Translations under genes and position numbers: made by a program
Notes under the pieces: model-generated
What the model saw: the letters and a program-made list of their open reading frames with translations, nothing else
Databases searched by the model: none
What the model was told of the DNA's origin: nothing
DNA from: Mucilaginibacter sabulilitoris
GTDB lineage: Bacteria; Bacteroidota; Bacteroidia; Sphingobacteriales; Sphingobacteriaceae
NCBI RefSeq assembly: GCF_034262375.1
Contig: NZ_CP139558.1
Coordinates: 6,076,001 to 6,140,000 of the forward strand
Reading direction: 5' to 3'
DNA length: 64,000 nt
Shown here: positions 52,952-61,528 of the stretch, in pieces
Layout: each line of letters opens with the position of its first letter
Position numbering within the stretch: the first letter of the stretch is position 1

Positions 52952-55900
52952 ATGAAATATAAATATTTACTCGTAAAAATTATGAGAATAACATTTTTAC
53001 AGTTAATTATTCTATTCTCGCTGATAGGCAGTTCGTTGGCCAAAACGGCCGGCGCGCAAGCCGTACTGATGAAAAAAATCTCCATTAATAAAAACGGAGT
53101 AACCATCGGAGATCTGTTTAAAAAACTGGAGACCGATTATGAGGTCAATTTTGTTTACAGCCCGCAAGTAATAGACCCACAACAAAAGGTTAACGTATTT
53201 AGCCAGTTAAGGCCATTATCAGAAGTGCTCGACCAATTTCTTGCACCACTTGGATTAACTTATGAAGCCTCCGACGATGTAATTGCCATCAGGCGGCAGA
53301 ACGAGCAGTCGACCCAGGAGAATGCAGCTAACCCTGTCAGCATAACCGGGAAAGTGGTTGATGAAAAAGACGGCCAGCCATTACCTGGGGTTACCGTAAA
53401 AATAAAAGGAAGTAACACCGCTACTACTACCAATCTTAACGGTATATATACCATCAATGTTCCCAGCACCGAGGCGGTGCTTGTTTTTTCATTTGTTGGA
53501 TATGAGGCCCAGGAAAAACCGGTTGGCACCGAAAAAATAATCAACATAACTTTAAAAAGGACCGAAAACAGCCTTAACGAGGTGGTTGTGGTAGGTTATG
53601 GTACACAGAAAAGGCAATACATTACCGGGTCTGTTGTAAGGGCCAACCTTGACGCCTTCCGCGATGCTCCCAATACCAACATTGCGCAAAATTTACAGGG
53701 CACCATACCCGGACTGAATGTTGGTCCGGTAACCATCGCAGGCTCAACACCAACTATTTCAGTACGTGGGACAAACACTCTAAGTGGTAACACCAACGTA
53801 TTGATCATTCTGGACGGCATACAATTTAATGGCTCACTTAACTCCATTAATCCCGACGATATAGCATCGATAGATGTTTTGAAAGATGCCAGCGCCACAG
53901 CTGTATACGGCGCCCAGGCCGCCAACGGCGTACTCCTGATTGCCAGCCGCAAGGGGACAAACAACCAAAGGCCTCGCATCAACCTGTCTACCTCATATAC
54001 TACCCAAACCCCGTCCGGTAATCTTCACCCGATGGAGCGGGACGAATACCTGGAACATGTACGTGAATTGTACTATAATAAAGCGTTTTTGGCGCCTGAT
54101 TATACCACACCAGACCCATCTTTTAACTTAGCACTGTATGTTGACCATACGCAACGTGATGCCAGCAACAATTTAGTGCCAACAGACTTTAATTGGTGGG
54201 ATGCTGGTACCAAACAGGGATTTATTAATGATAATCAGCTAAGTATTTCCGGAGGTGGAGATAAGGTAAATTACCTGCTATCTGGTAATTATGCAAACCA
54301 AGCCGGATTTATTACCGGCGATCTTTTTAAACGCAAAAGTTTGCGTGCCAATATCGAGATGCAGCCGACTAATTGGTTAAAGGTAGGGGTACAGGCATTT
54401 GGTTCATTTGTTAATAATGATGGTGCTGAACCTTCATTGACAGATTTGTTTCAAATGGCACCGCTTAATTCACCTTATAACCCCGATGGCAGCCTTAATC
54501 CGTTCCCGATGGGCACAAACCAGAATAATCCTTTTGAGGGATCTAATGTAGACGATTATGAACGGCATAATTTTTTATTTGCTAACATTTACGGCCAGAT
54601 CGATTTCCCCTTTCTTAAAGGTTTAAGCTACAGGGTAAATTATGGCAATAACGCACGTACAGACGATCATTATTATGCCAGTCAGTATGGCGCCGGCCTT
54701 ACCGGATCAGCTTATAAAAACAATGAGCAATATTATGATTATACCATTGATAACATCTTAACCTATAACCACAATTTCAAAAAACACAGTGTTACGGCAA
54801 CCTTACTTTATGGGGCTGTTCAGCGCAAAGATGAATCTACAGGAGCATCGGCCAATGGGTTTACCCGTCTTACATTAGGCTATAACAGGTTAGACCAGGG
54901 TACTAATCAATTTACCACTTCAAATGCCTGGTCAGAGGCTTTAAATTACCAGATGGCCAGGGTGAACTATGCTTATGATAACCGGTACCTGCTTACAGCA
55001 ACTGTAAGGCGCGATGGCTATTCGGGTTTTGCGGCCAATTATAAATATGCGGTTTTCCCGTCAGTCTCTGCCGGCTGGAATTTCTCTGACGAACCTTTTG
55101 TACACCTGTCATGGCTTGATAATGGTAAACTGCGCGTTGGATATGGCCAGAGTGGTAATCAAACCAAACGCTATTATTCGCTTGATCAGGTTTCAACCCA
55201 GCCGGCTTATGTGTTTGGCGACGGCGGCACCACACAATATGGACAATATGTAAGCACGCTGGCTAACCCCAATTTAAAGTGGGAACGCACTGCCGAGCTT
55301 AACTTTGGCCTTGATTTTTCTTTATTTAAAGGACGTTTGTCTGGTAGTGTAGATTATTATACAAGGCATACCAAGAATCTTTTATATGATGTTCCGATAC
55401 CAACAATAACAGGGTTTAGCATCATCAGCAGCAACATAGGTGAGGTGGCTAATAAAGGCGTTGAATTATCGCTCACATCTAAAAATATTGCCGGCAAAAA
55501 TTTTAACTGGAGTACGACCTTTTCGTTTTCAAGAAACGTTAATAAAGTGCTTGCGCTATTAGGTACTGGAGATCTTCCTTCTGTACCGGCATTCGTTGGC
55601 CAGTCTATCAATGTGATTTACGGTTATCGGTTAAACGGTATTTACCAGGTGGGCGAAACACCTCCTGCCGGCTATTTTACCGGTAACCTGAAGATAGCGG
55701 ATGCAAACGGTGACGGAAAGATCAGTACAGACGATAGAGTTATTCTTGGAAAGGGAGACCCTGCTTTCCGTTTCAGTTTCCTTAACAGTTTTAATTATAA
55801 AAAATTAACCCTTAGCTTCTTTGTAAACTCTATTCAGGGTGGCAGCAACGGTTATCTGGGCGCTAATACCCAAACAGTGCTACAGGATGATAACGGTGTA

Positions 55901-56233
55901 CGCTGGAATCACACAAGCGGAATCGATTTCTGGAGTCCAACCAACCCTAACGGCCGATATCCGATGTACATTAAAGGCCCCGCCATTGCACCAACACAAT
56001 ACTTTAGTCGCAGCTTTGTAAGGCTGCAGGATGTATCGCTGTCTTACAAATTCGAAAATAGTTTCACCAAACGTCTTGGAGTTCAAAGCCTAAGCATTTT
56101 CGCCAGCGGTAAAAATCTATATACCTGGACCAAATGGCAGGGATGGGACCCTGAGATTGCCAATGGAGGCCTTACCATCAATGGCCGCCCATTGCTCAAA
56201 GGTTATTCAATCGGACTTAATATGACGCTTTAA
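52952..56233 (+). CDS. SusC-type TonB-dependent receptor with STN signalling domain
   Basis: This 1093-residue outer-membrane transporter has a signal peptide, an STN domain (about 45-110: ISINKNGVTIGDLFKKLETD, DDVIAIRR), a carboxypeptidase-regulatory-like domain (about 125-210: SITGKVVDEKDGQPLPGVTV), LNEVVVVGYGTQ, a plug (NVLIILDGIQFNGSLNSINP, VYGAQAANGVLLIASRK) and a barrel ending LLKGYSIGLNMTL. The STN domain contacts the FecR-type protein across the periplasm, so glycan binding turns on the ECF sigma factor. The SusD partner starts 10 bases downstream. A start at 52982 is also possible, as both forms have a hydrophobic leader. The hydrolase downstream suggests a pectin-derived or uronic-acid-containing substrate. 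Confidence 0.92.
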   Translation: MKYKYLLVKIMRITFLQLIILFSLIGSSLAKTAGAQAVLMKKISINKNGVTIGDLFKKLETDYEVNFVYSPQVIDPQQKVNVFSQLRPLSEVLDQFLAPLGLTYEASDDVIAIRRQNEQSTQENAANPVSITGKVVDEKDGQPLPGVTVKIKGSNTATTTNLNGIYTINVPSTEAVLVFSFVGYEAQEKPVGTEKIINITLKRTENSLNEVVVVGYGTQKRQYITGSVVRANLDAFRDAPNTNIAQNLQGTIPGLNVGPVTIAGSTPTISVRGTNTLSGNTNVLIILDGIQFNGSLNSINPDDIASIDVLKDASATAVYGAQAANGVLLIASRKGTNNQRPRINLSTSYTTQTPSGNLHPMERDEYLEHVRELYYNKAFLAPDYTTPDPSFNLALYVDHTQRDASNNLVPTDFNWWDAGTKQGFINDNQLSISGGGDKVNYLLSGNYANQAGFITGDLFKRKSLRANIEMQPTNWLKVGVQAFGSFVNNDGAEPSLTDLFQMAPLNSPYNPDGSLNPFPMGTNQNNPFEGSNVDDYERHNFLFANIYGQIDFPFLKGLSYRVNYGNNARTDDHYYASQYGAGLTGSAYKNNEQYYDYTIDNILTYNHNFKKHSVTATLLYGAVQRKDESTGASANGFTRLTLGYNRLDQGTNQFTTSNAWSEALNYQMARVNYAYDNRYLLTATVRRDGYSGFAANYKYAVFPSVSAGWNFSDEPFVHLSWLDNGKLRVGYGQSGNQTKRYYSLDQVSTQPAYVFGDGGTTQYGQYVSTLANPNLKWERTAELNFGLDFSLFKGRLSGSVDYYTRHTKNLLYDVPIPTITGFSIISSNIGEVANKGVELSLTSKNIAGKNFNWSTTFSFSRNVNKVLALLGTGDLPSVPAFVGQSINVIYGYRLNGIYQVGETPPAGYFTGNLKIADANGDGKISTDDRVILGKGDPAFRFSFLNSFNYKKLTLSFFVNSIQGGSNGYLGANTQTVLQDDNGVRWNHTSGIDFWSPTNPNGRYPMYIKGPAIAPTQYFSRSFVRLQDVSLSYKFENSFTKRLGVQSLSIFASGKNLYTWTKWQGWDPEIANGGLTINGRPLLKGYSIGLNMTL

Positions 56234-56243
56234 TTCATTTGTT

Positions 56244-57908
56244 ATGAAAAAGATATTTTTTTCCATTACTTTATTATTCCTTGTTACCGGTATTTTTTCG
56301 TGTAAAAAAGCATTTTTAGATGAGAAACCGCTTGATTTCCTGAGCGGCTCAAATGCCTATACAACCTATGCCGATTTTAATATTGCGGCCACCGACCTTT
56401 ATCGGGTTACCCGTGTTGAATTCTATACGCGCAATGAAACCAATCCTTTTGATTATCTGTATGGTTGCGACATTGTTTTTGATGGGCAGCCGGCTACGGC
56501 GCGGCACACACCTATGATTTCGGCGTACGCAACTACGGGGGATATTCCCCTCACCCACTGGTCCGCTTTTTACAAAATCATCTCTGAGGCCAATGCAATC
56601 ATCAGCCGTGCGCCAAATTCAACCATGACAGACGATCAAAAAAACCTGGTTACCGCCAAAGCCAAATTTTTCAGGGGCTTTGCGTATCGTACATTGGCGT
56701 ACCTTTATGGCGGCGTACCATTAATTACCCAGGAAGTAACCAGCGCCAAAACAGATTTTACACGGGCAACCAAAGAAGCTGTTTATGTACAGTGTATAGA
56801 AGATCTTAAGTTTGCAGTTGCTAACCTGCCTTCTATTAATAAAGTGCTGGATGGCGAGGTAAACAGCCAGGCTGCAGGCCATTTATTAGCCGAAGTTTAC
56901 CTGGCTGCAGGCAAATACCAGGACGCGGTTGATGCTGCAACGAAAGTAATCACTAACCCGAATGTGCACCTGATGACATCGAGGTTTGGGGCAAAGGCCA
57001 ATGAAGCTACCGGCAATGTGTACTGGGACCTATTTCAGCCCGGTAATCAAAACAGAACAAAAAGCGGTAACCAGGAAGGTTTGTGGGTGATACAGTTGGA
57101 AACTGACGTTCCCGGCGGTTCCGCTGTTTCAACAGGTATGGGCGGCAATTACCTGCTGGAGCGCAATTGTGCCCCCGATTTAACGCTGATCACCTCGCCA
57201 AACCCCAACCCTTTTCTGTGGCCGGTTGACGACCTTACGGGCGGCCGCGGCATTGGCTGGGCCATTTCTACCAAACACTTCAGCGACGAAATTTGGGCAA
57301 GCGATTTTGATAATGACATCCGTAACGCCAATATCAATTTTGTGCGTAATTTCACTGCTACTAACCCCGCTTCGTCATATTATGGCAAAGTGATTTCTAC
57401 CCAGGCCCCCATTCCGGGCCTTACCGTTCCGTCAAGGCAATTTTATGCTTACGAAGCCAAATGTACTACCCCGGGCGGGCATCCGGCAGGTTTGATCATG
57501 GATCCGTCGACCGGACTATTAAAGGCCACTGCAGGCGGTACTTATCTTGACCAGTACATGTTCAGGCTGGCAGAAACCTATTTCATCAGGGCCGAGGCTT
57601 ACATGAATCTTAACAACACTACAGCTGCTGCCGCAGATATCAACGCAGTCAGGGCGCGGTCAAACGCCAAACCCGTGGATCCGGCGAATGTCAATATCGA
57701 TTATATCCTGGATGAACGTCTGCGCGAACTGGGTTATGAAGAAAAAAGACGGCTTACGCTTATGCGTTTAGGATTGTGGTATGATCGTGTAAAACGCTTT
57801 AACCCTTATTACAGCGACGCGCTTCCAACATACAACCTGTGGCCAATTCCGCAAACTGAGATCGAGCGAAACAACACAAGTAAACTCACTCAAAACCCGG
57901 GATATTAA
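56244..57908 (+). CDS. SusD-family lipoprotein (sigma/FecR PUL)
   Basis: This 554-residue lipoprotein has a lipobox (VTGIFSC) and SusD blocks: FLDEKPLDFLSGSNAYTTYADF, AKAKFFRGFAYRTLAYLYGGVP, AAGHLLAEVYLAAGKYQDAV and C-terminal ILDERLRELGYEEKRRLTLMRLG, with the terminal LWPIPQTEIERNN. It pairs with the STN-type SusC ending 10 bases upstream. Sequence similarity to the fructan SusD copies is low, so its ligand should differ. Confidence 0.92.
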   Translation: MKKIFFSITLLFLVTGIFSCKKAFLDEKPLDFLSGSNAYTTYADFNIAATDLYRVTRVEFYTRNETNPFDYLYGCDIVFDGQPATARHTPMISAYATTGDIPLTHWSAFYKIISEANAIISRAPNSTMTDDQKNLVTAKAKFFRGFAYRTLAYLYGGVPLITQEVTSAKTDFTRATKEAVYVQCIEDLKFAVANLPSINKVLDGEVNSQAAGHLLAEVYLAAGKYQDAVDAATKVITNPNVHLMTSRFGAKANEATGNVYWDLFQPGNQNRTKSGNQEGLWVIQLETDVPGGSAVSTGMGGNYLLERNCAPDLTLITSPNPNPFLWPVDDLTGGRGIGWAISTKHFSDEIWASDFDNDIRNANINFVRNFTATNPASSYYGKVISTQAPIPGLTVPSRQFYAYEAKCTTPGGHPAGLIMDPSTGLLKATAGGTYLDQYMFRLAETYFIRAEAYMNLNNTTAAAADINAVRARSNAKPVDPANVNIDYILDERLRELGYEEKRRLTLMRLGLWYDRVKRFNPYYSDALPTYNLWPIPQTEIERNNTSKLTQNPGY

Positions 57909-57955
57909 TTGTAAAGTGCCCGGTTAAAACTAAAACGTAATTATTCGAATAACTT

Positions 57956-59182
57956 ATGAAAAAAATAATTCTGACTGCGATATGCTGCAGTATTGCATAT
58001 AACAGCATTGCCCAGTCAAATAAAACCGAAGAGGTAGTGCGCAGGGTGGCAGACAACGTAATAACACATACAAGCTACCAGTTTATCAATGCAAAGACGG
58101 GAGCTAAATATACATCGTTAAAGGGTGTGGAGCCAACCACAGATATAAGGGCAGAAAGCCCATACAACAAATGGTATTACCCCATGGGGGTATTGGCTAT
58201 TGGCATGGTTAAAACAGGCAGCACGCTAAGTGATCAAAAATATGCTGATTACGCGCTGCATAACTATGACTTTGTTTTTAACAATTCCGCCGGTTTTGAA
58301 AAATTGTACCAGCAAACACACAAAGGAGAATGGGCACCCTTTTTTGCCATGAACAACCTTGATGCCTGCGGCGCCCTGGCCGCAGGCCTGGCCGATGTAA
58401 ACGCCACAGCAAACCGGAAAGAGTTCAGGAACTACCTTGACCGCGTGGCCGATTATATCAGCAACAAGCAACTACGCTTCGCTGATAAAACACTTATACG
58501 CGACGATCCCCGGAACATGACGCTTTGGGCCGATGACCTGTACATGAGTGTGCCATTTCTGGCCCGAATGGGCAAACTTACCGGCGATAAGAAGTATTTT
58601 GACGACGCCGTCAGGCAGATAGAAAACTTTACTGGTTATCTCTACAACGAACGTTCGGGACTGTACTATCATTGCTATTACACTGATATTAAACAAAACG
58701 GTGTGGCTCAGTGGGGCCGCTGCAATGGCTGGCTCGCACTGGCCCAGGTAGAGTTGCTTAATTTGCTGCCTGCTGACCATCCTAAACGCGCGGAACTGCT
58801 GCAGTTACTGCAGCGGCAGATCGTTGGTTTTTCCCGTTATCAGGATATCTCGGGTCTATGGCATCAGCTATTAGATAAGCCTGATTCCTACCTCGAAACA
58901 TCGGTTACTGCAATGTTTGTTTATGCTGTTGCCAGGGCTGTAAATCAGGGCTGGATACCAAAAACTTACATCAGAATTGCTGAAAATGGCTGGGAAGGTC
59001 TGGCAAAAAAAATTGACACCGAGGGCCGTATAGCTGATGTATGTATCGGTACAGGAACATCAGAGAACATCCGGTTTTATTACAACCGTCCCGTAGAGCT
59101 TAACGATACACATGCTATTGGTGCCGTGCTGCTGGCAGGTGATGAATTGATTACCTACCAACGTAATAACTCCGGCAAATAA
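57956..59182 (+). CDS. GH105/GH88-family unsaturated uronyl hydrolase (YteR-like)
   Basis: This 408-residue secreted (alpha/alpha)6-barrel protein has a signal peptide (NSIAQ). Characteristic motifs are YNKWYYPMGVL, NNLDACGA (Asp136), TLWADDLYMSVPFLARMG (Asp193/194) and QWGRCNGWLALA. GH88 and GH105 enzymes hydrate the 4,5-unsaturated uronic acid left by polysaccharide lyases and so release the next sugar; YteR acts on unsaturated rhamnogalacturonan disaccharides. No lyase gene is visible in the window. It follows susD by 47 bases. The periplasmic location fits processing of imported oligosaccharides. Confidence 0.85.
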   Translation: MKKIILTAICCSIAYNSIAQSNKTEEVVRRVADNVITHTSYQFINAKTGAKYTSLKGVEPTTDIRAESPYNKWYYPMGVLAIGMVKTGSTLSDQKYADYALHNYDFVFNNSAGFEKLYQQTHKGEWAPFFAMNNLDACGALAAGLADVNATANRKEFRNYLDRVADYISNKQLRFADKTLIRDDPRNMTLWADDLYMSVPFLARMGKLTGDKKYFDDAVRQIENFTGYLYNERSGLYYHCYYTDIKQNGVAQWGRCNGWLALAQVELLNLLPADHPKRAELLQLLQRQIVGFSRYQDISGLWHQLLDKPDSYLETSVTAMFVYAVARAVNQGWIPKTYIRIAENGWEGLAKKIDTEGRIADVCIGTGTSENIRFYYNRPVELNDTHAIGAVLLAGDELITYQRNNSGK

Positions 59183-59222
59183 TAAACTATTTCAAACCCT
59201 TATAATTACAGATTTTAAAATC

Positions 59223-59978
59223 ATGAAAAACTACAAATTGATACTTGCTGCATCCGCAGCGGTTTTTACAGTTAGCCTCGCGCACGCTCAAAGTAATAGT
59301 TCAAAGGTAAATACACTTAGCGCAAGCGAAAAGAAAAACGGTTTTACCCTTCTTTGGGATGGTAAAACCAGCACCAACTGGCGGGGCATCTTTAAAGATA
59401 AGTTCCCGGAAAAGGGTTGGGTGATGAACGACGGCGTGTTAACCATACAGGGCTCAAACGGCAAAGAAGAAGGTATGGGAGGCGATATTGTGACCACCAA
59501 AGAGTATTCGGCTTTTATACTCAAGTTTGACTTTAAGCTTACTCCCGGAGCAAACAGCGGCGTAAAATATTTTGTGACCGAAAAAGAACAGACCTCTCTA
59601 TCAGGCATCGGTCTGGAATACCAGGTGCTGGATGATGAGCGGCACCCCGACGCTAAATTGGGGCGCGATGGCGACCGCACGCTGTCTTCGCTGTATGATA
59701 TGATCACCGCTAAGAAACCTGCCGCCGCTGTTAAGCCTATTGGTGAGTGGAATTCGGGTGAGATCAGGGTTTATCCAAACAGCCACGTAGAACACTGGCT
59801 TAATGGCTACAAAGTACTGGAGTATGAGCGCGGATCAAAAGAATTTGAAGATCTAGTAGCCCTAAGCAAGTATAAAAAATGGGATCATTTTGGCGTAGCA
59901 CCGCAGGGTCATATTTTGCTGCAGGATCACGGCAACACCGTTTCGTATCGCAATATCAAGATCAAAGAACTAAAATAA
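59223..59978 (+). CDS. DUF1080 / 3-keto-disaccharide hydrolase-type protein
   Basis: This 251-residue secreted protein has a signal peptide (TVSLAHAQ) and one concanavalin-like jelly-roll domain: GFTLLWDGKTSTNWRG, WVMNDGVLTIQG, GGDIVTTKEYSAFILKFDFK, GANSGVKYFV, GIGLEYQVLDDERHPDA and HWLNGYKVLEYERGS. This is the DUF1080 family, some of whose members cleave 3-keto-glycosides made by Gfo/Idh-type or flavin oxidases. No oxidase partner is encoded nearby, so the oxidised substrate, if any, comes from elsewhere. The gene follows the GH105 gene by 40 bases and is followed by a strong terminator, closing the operon. Confidence 0.85.
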   Translation: MKNYKLILAASAAVFTVSLAHAQSNSSKVNTLSASEKKNGFTLLWDGKTSTNWRGIFKDKFPEKGWVMNDGVLTIQGSNGKEEGMGGDIVTTKEYSAFILKFDFKLTPGANSGVKYFVTEKEQTSLSGIGLEYQVLDDERHPDAKLGRDGDRTLSSLYDMITAKKPAAAVKPIGEWNSGEIRVYPNSHVEHWLNGYKVLEYERGSKEFEDLVALSKYKKWDHFGVAPQGHILLQDHGNTVSYRNIKIKELK

Positions 59979-60036
59979 AGTGTTAAAGCAATTTCAAGAC
60001 GGATTTTCGTCGCTTTTGCGATGAATAATTTTGCAC

Positions 60037-60068
60037 AAAAGGCCTTCTATCAACTGGAAGGCTTTTTT
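60037..60068 (+). terminator. Terminator of the sigma/FecR PUL
   Basis: AAAAGGCCTTC (60037-60047) pairs with GAAGGCTTTT (60057-60066) with one bulged G and a short loop, followed by T residues to 60068. It lies about 60 bases after the DUF1080 stop. Confidence 0.75.
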
Positions 60069-60117
60069 AAATTAAATAAACCCGTATAAAGAGCCATGTT
60101 TTGGCATGTAATTTAAA

Positions 60118-61125
60118 TTAAACGGCAGTAGATTCTCTTTTTATTAAAACTGATTTTAAAATTCTTGTTTCATTGGGTTCGAAATATTTTTTGTCAAATA
60201 TTTTAAACAGGGCACTGGCCGCTTCGCTTCCTATTTCAAATGCCGGCTGTGTAATGGTCGTGAGTGATGGATTTAAGAGAGGTGCACAGTCCAGGTTCGA
60301 AAAACTGATGATCTTTATATCGCGTGGTATATTTAAATCTAACTCACGGCATGCATAGTAGCAGGGAAATGCCAGCTCTTCAATTGACGAAAGTATGCCA
60401 TCTGGTTTATAATATGTCAGTAAATTTTTAATTAAGGCGTAGTTTTCATCCTGATTTGGTGTACTCGTAACCACGAAATCTTCATTGAAAGGAATGCCAT
60501 TATCTTTCAACGCTGTCAAATAACCATTTGATCTTTTTTCACCGGTAGATAAATTGTGCAATGCCAGCAGGTAAGCAATCTTTTTACACCCCGAATCTAT
60601 AAGATGCTGAACCGCCTGGTATGAGCTTTCATAATCATCAGTTATAATTTTTACTCCTTCGATATCTTCATAAACCCTGTCAAAAAAAACTACGGGAATA
60701 CTCTGTGAGGCTTCAATAAGATGCTGTTTATTATTCGTTTCACCACTTGATGTTGATATGAGTATGCCATCAACCCGGCCGCTTAAAAGCTTAAGTGTAA
60801 AGGCAATTTCGGCTTCACTATTTTCATGGGTTTGATAAATTAACACATGATAATCCCGCTTTCTGGCAATCTCTTCAATTCCGTTAATGGCTAATGAAAA
60901 AAAGTGATTGGCCACCTCAGGAACAATTACTGCAATAGTTTTGCTTTTTTGATTGCGCAAATTGCTTGCAATAGGATTTGGCTCATAATTTAAGCTCTTG
61001 GCCAATTCCAATACCTTCCTTTTGGTTTCACTACTGATCTGGTAGCTATCCCCTAAAGCCCTGGAAACTGTTGCTGTTGATAAGTTGAGCTCCAGGGCAA
61101 GTTTTTTAATATTGATGTTACCCAT
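60118..61125 (-). CDS. LacI-family transcriptional regulator
   Basis: This 335-residue protein has an N-terminal helix-turn-helix (INIKKLALELNLSTATVSRALG), the hinge NPIASNLRNQKSKTIAVIV and a sugar-binding-protein-like effector domain (FFDRVYEDIEGVKIITDDYES, GILSSIEELAFPCYYA, TTITQPAFEIGSEAA). It is divergent from the SusC gene at 61529 and convergent with the DUF1080 operon. Its most likely target is the locus starting at 61529. It is only distantly related to the LacI protein at 45604-46617. Confidence 0.88.
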   Translation of the reverse strand: MGNINIKKLALELNLSTATVSRALGDSYQISSETKRKVLELAKSLNYEPNPIASNLRNQKSKTIAVIVPEVANHFFSLAINGIEEIARKRDYHVLIYQTHENSEAEIAFTLKLLSGRVDGILISTSSGETNNKQHLIEASQSIPVVFFDRVYEDIEGVKIITDDYESSYQAVQHLIDSGCKKIAYLLALHNLSTGEKRSNGYLTALKDNGIPFNEDFVVTSTPNQDENYALIKNLLTYYKPDGILSSIEELAFPCYYACRELDLNIPRDIKIISFSNLDCAPLLNPSLTTITQPAFEIGSEAASALFKIFDKKYFEPNETRILKSVLIKRESTAV

Positions 61126-61528
61126 AATGTTATAATAAGTGGGGTTTAATTAGTATAAAAAAATGGCGTTTCTGTTAAATTGTAATCGTTTGCGTAAATA
61201 AATAATGAAAATTTTAAAAATTCGCTTCTAAAAATCTACACTTTTAACCGATTTGTAATTACTACCATCTGCAAGTACAAATCATAATTATAGACTAAAA
61301 AAGCCTGACCATTAAAGTTGCTGCCTGGTAAAAAAACAGCTGATTAATGAATGAATATCATTTTTTAATAATCAGCAGCAACAAATTTGGCAAAAATTTA
61401 AGTGTTAAAAGAACACGTGGTTTATTAGTGTAAAACTAATTAAATTATAATAGATATGCGAGAGATTTATATACCTGCTTAATTGTCAAAACAACACAAA
61501 ACCAACAAACATAAAACAATAAACTATT
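61126..61528. promoter_or_regulatory. Divergent region between lacI and the last susC, with inverted repeats
   Basis: This 403-base AT-rich region has no coding frame. It holds GATTTGTA/TACAAATC (61250-61257, 61276-61283) and GCTGATTA/TAATCAGC (61339-61346, 61369-61376), the latter around an inner ATGA-ATA-TCAT (61351-61361). A half-palindromic LacI-like site, TGTAATCGTTTGCGTAA, lies at 61181-61197. No full TAnnTTTG promoter is evident. Confidence 0.45.
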
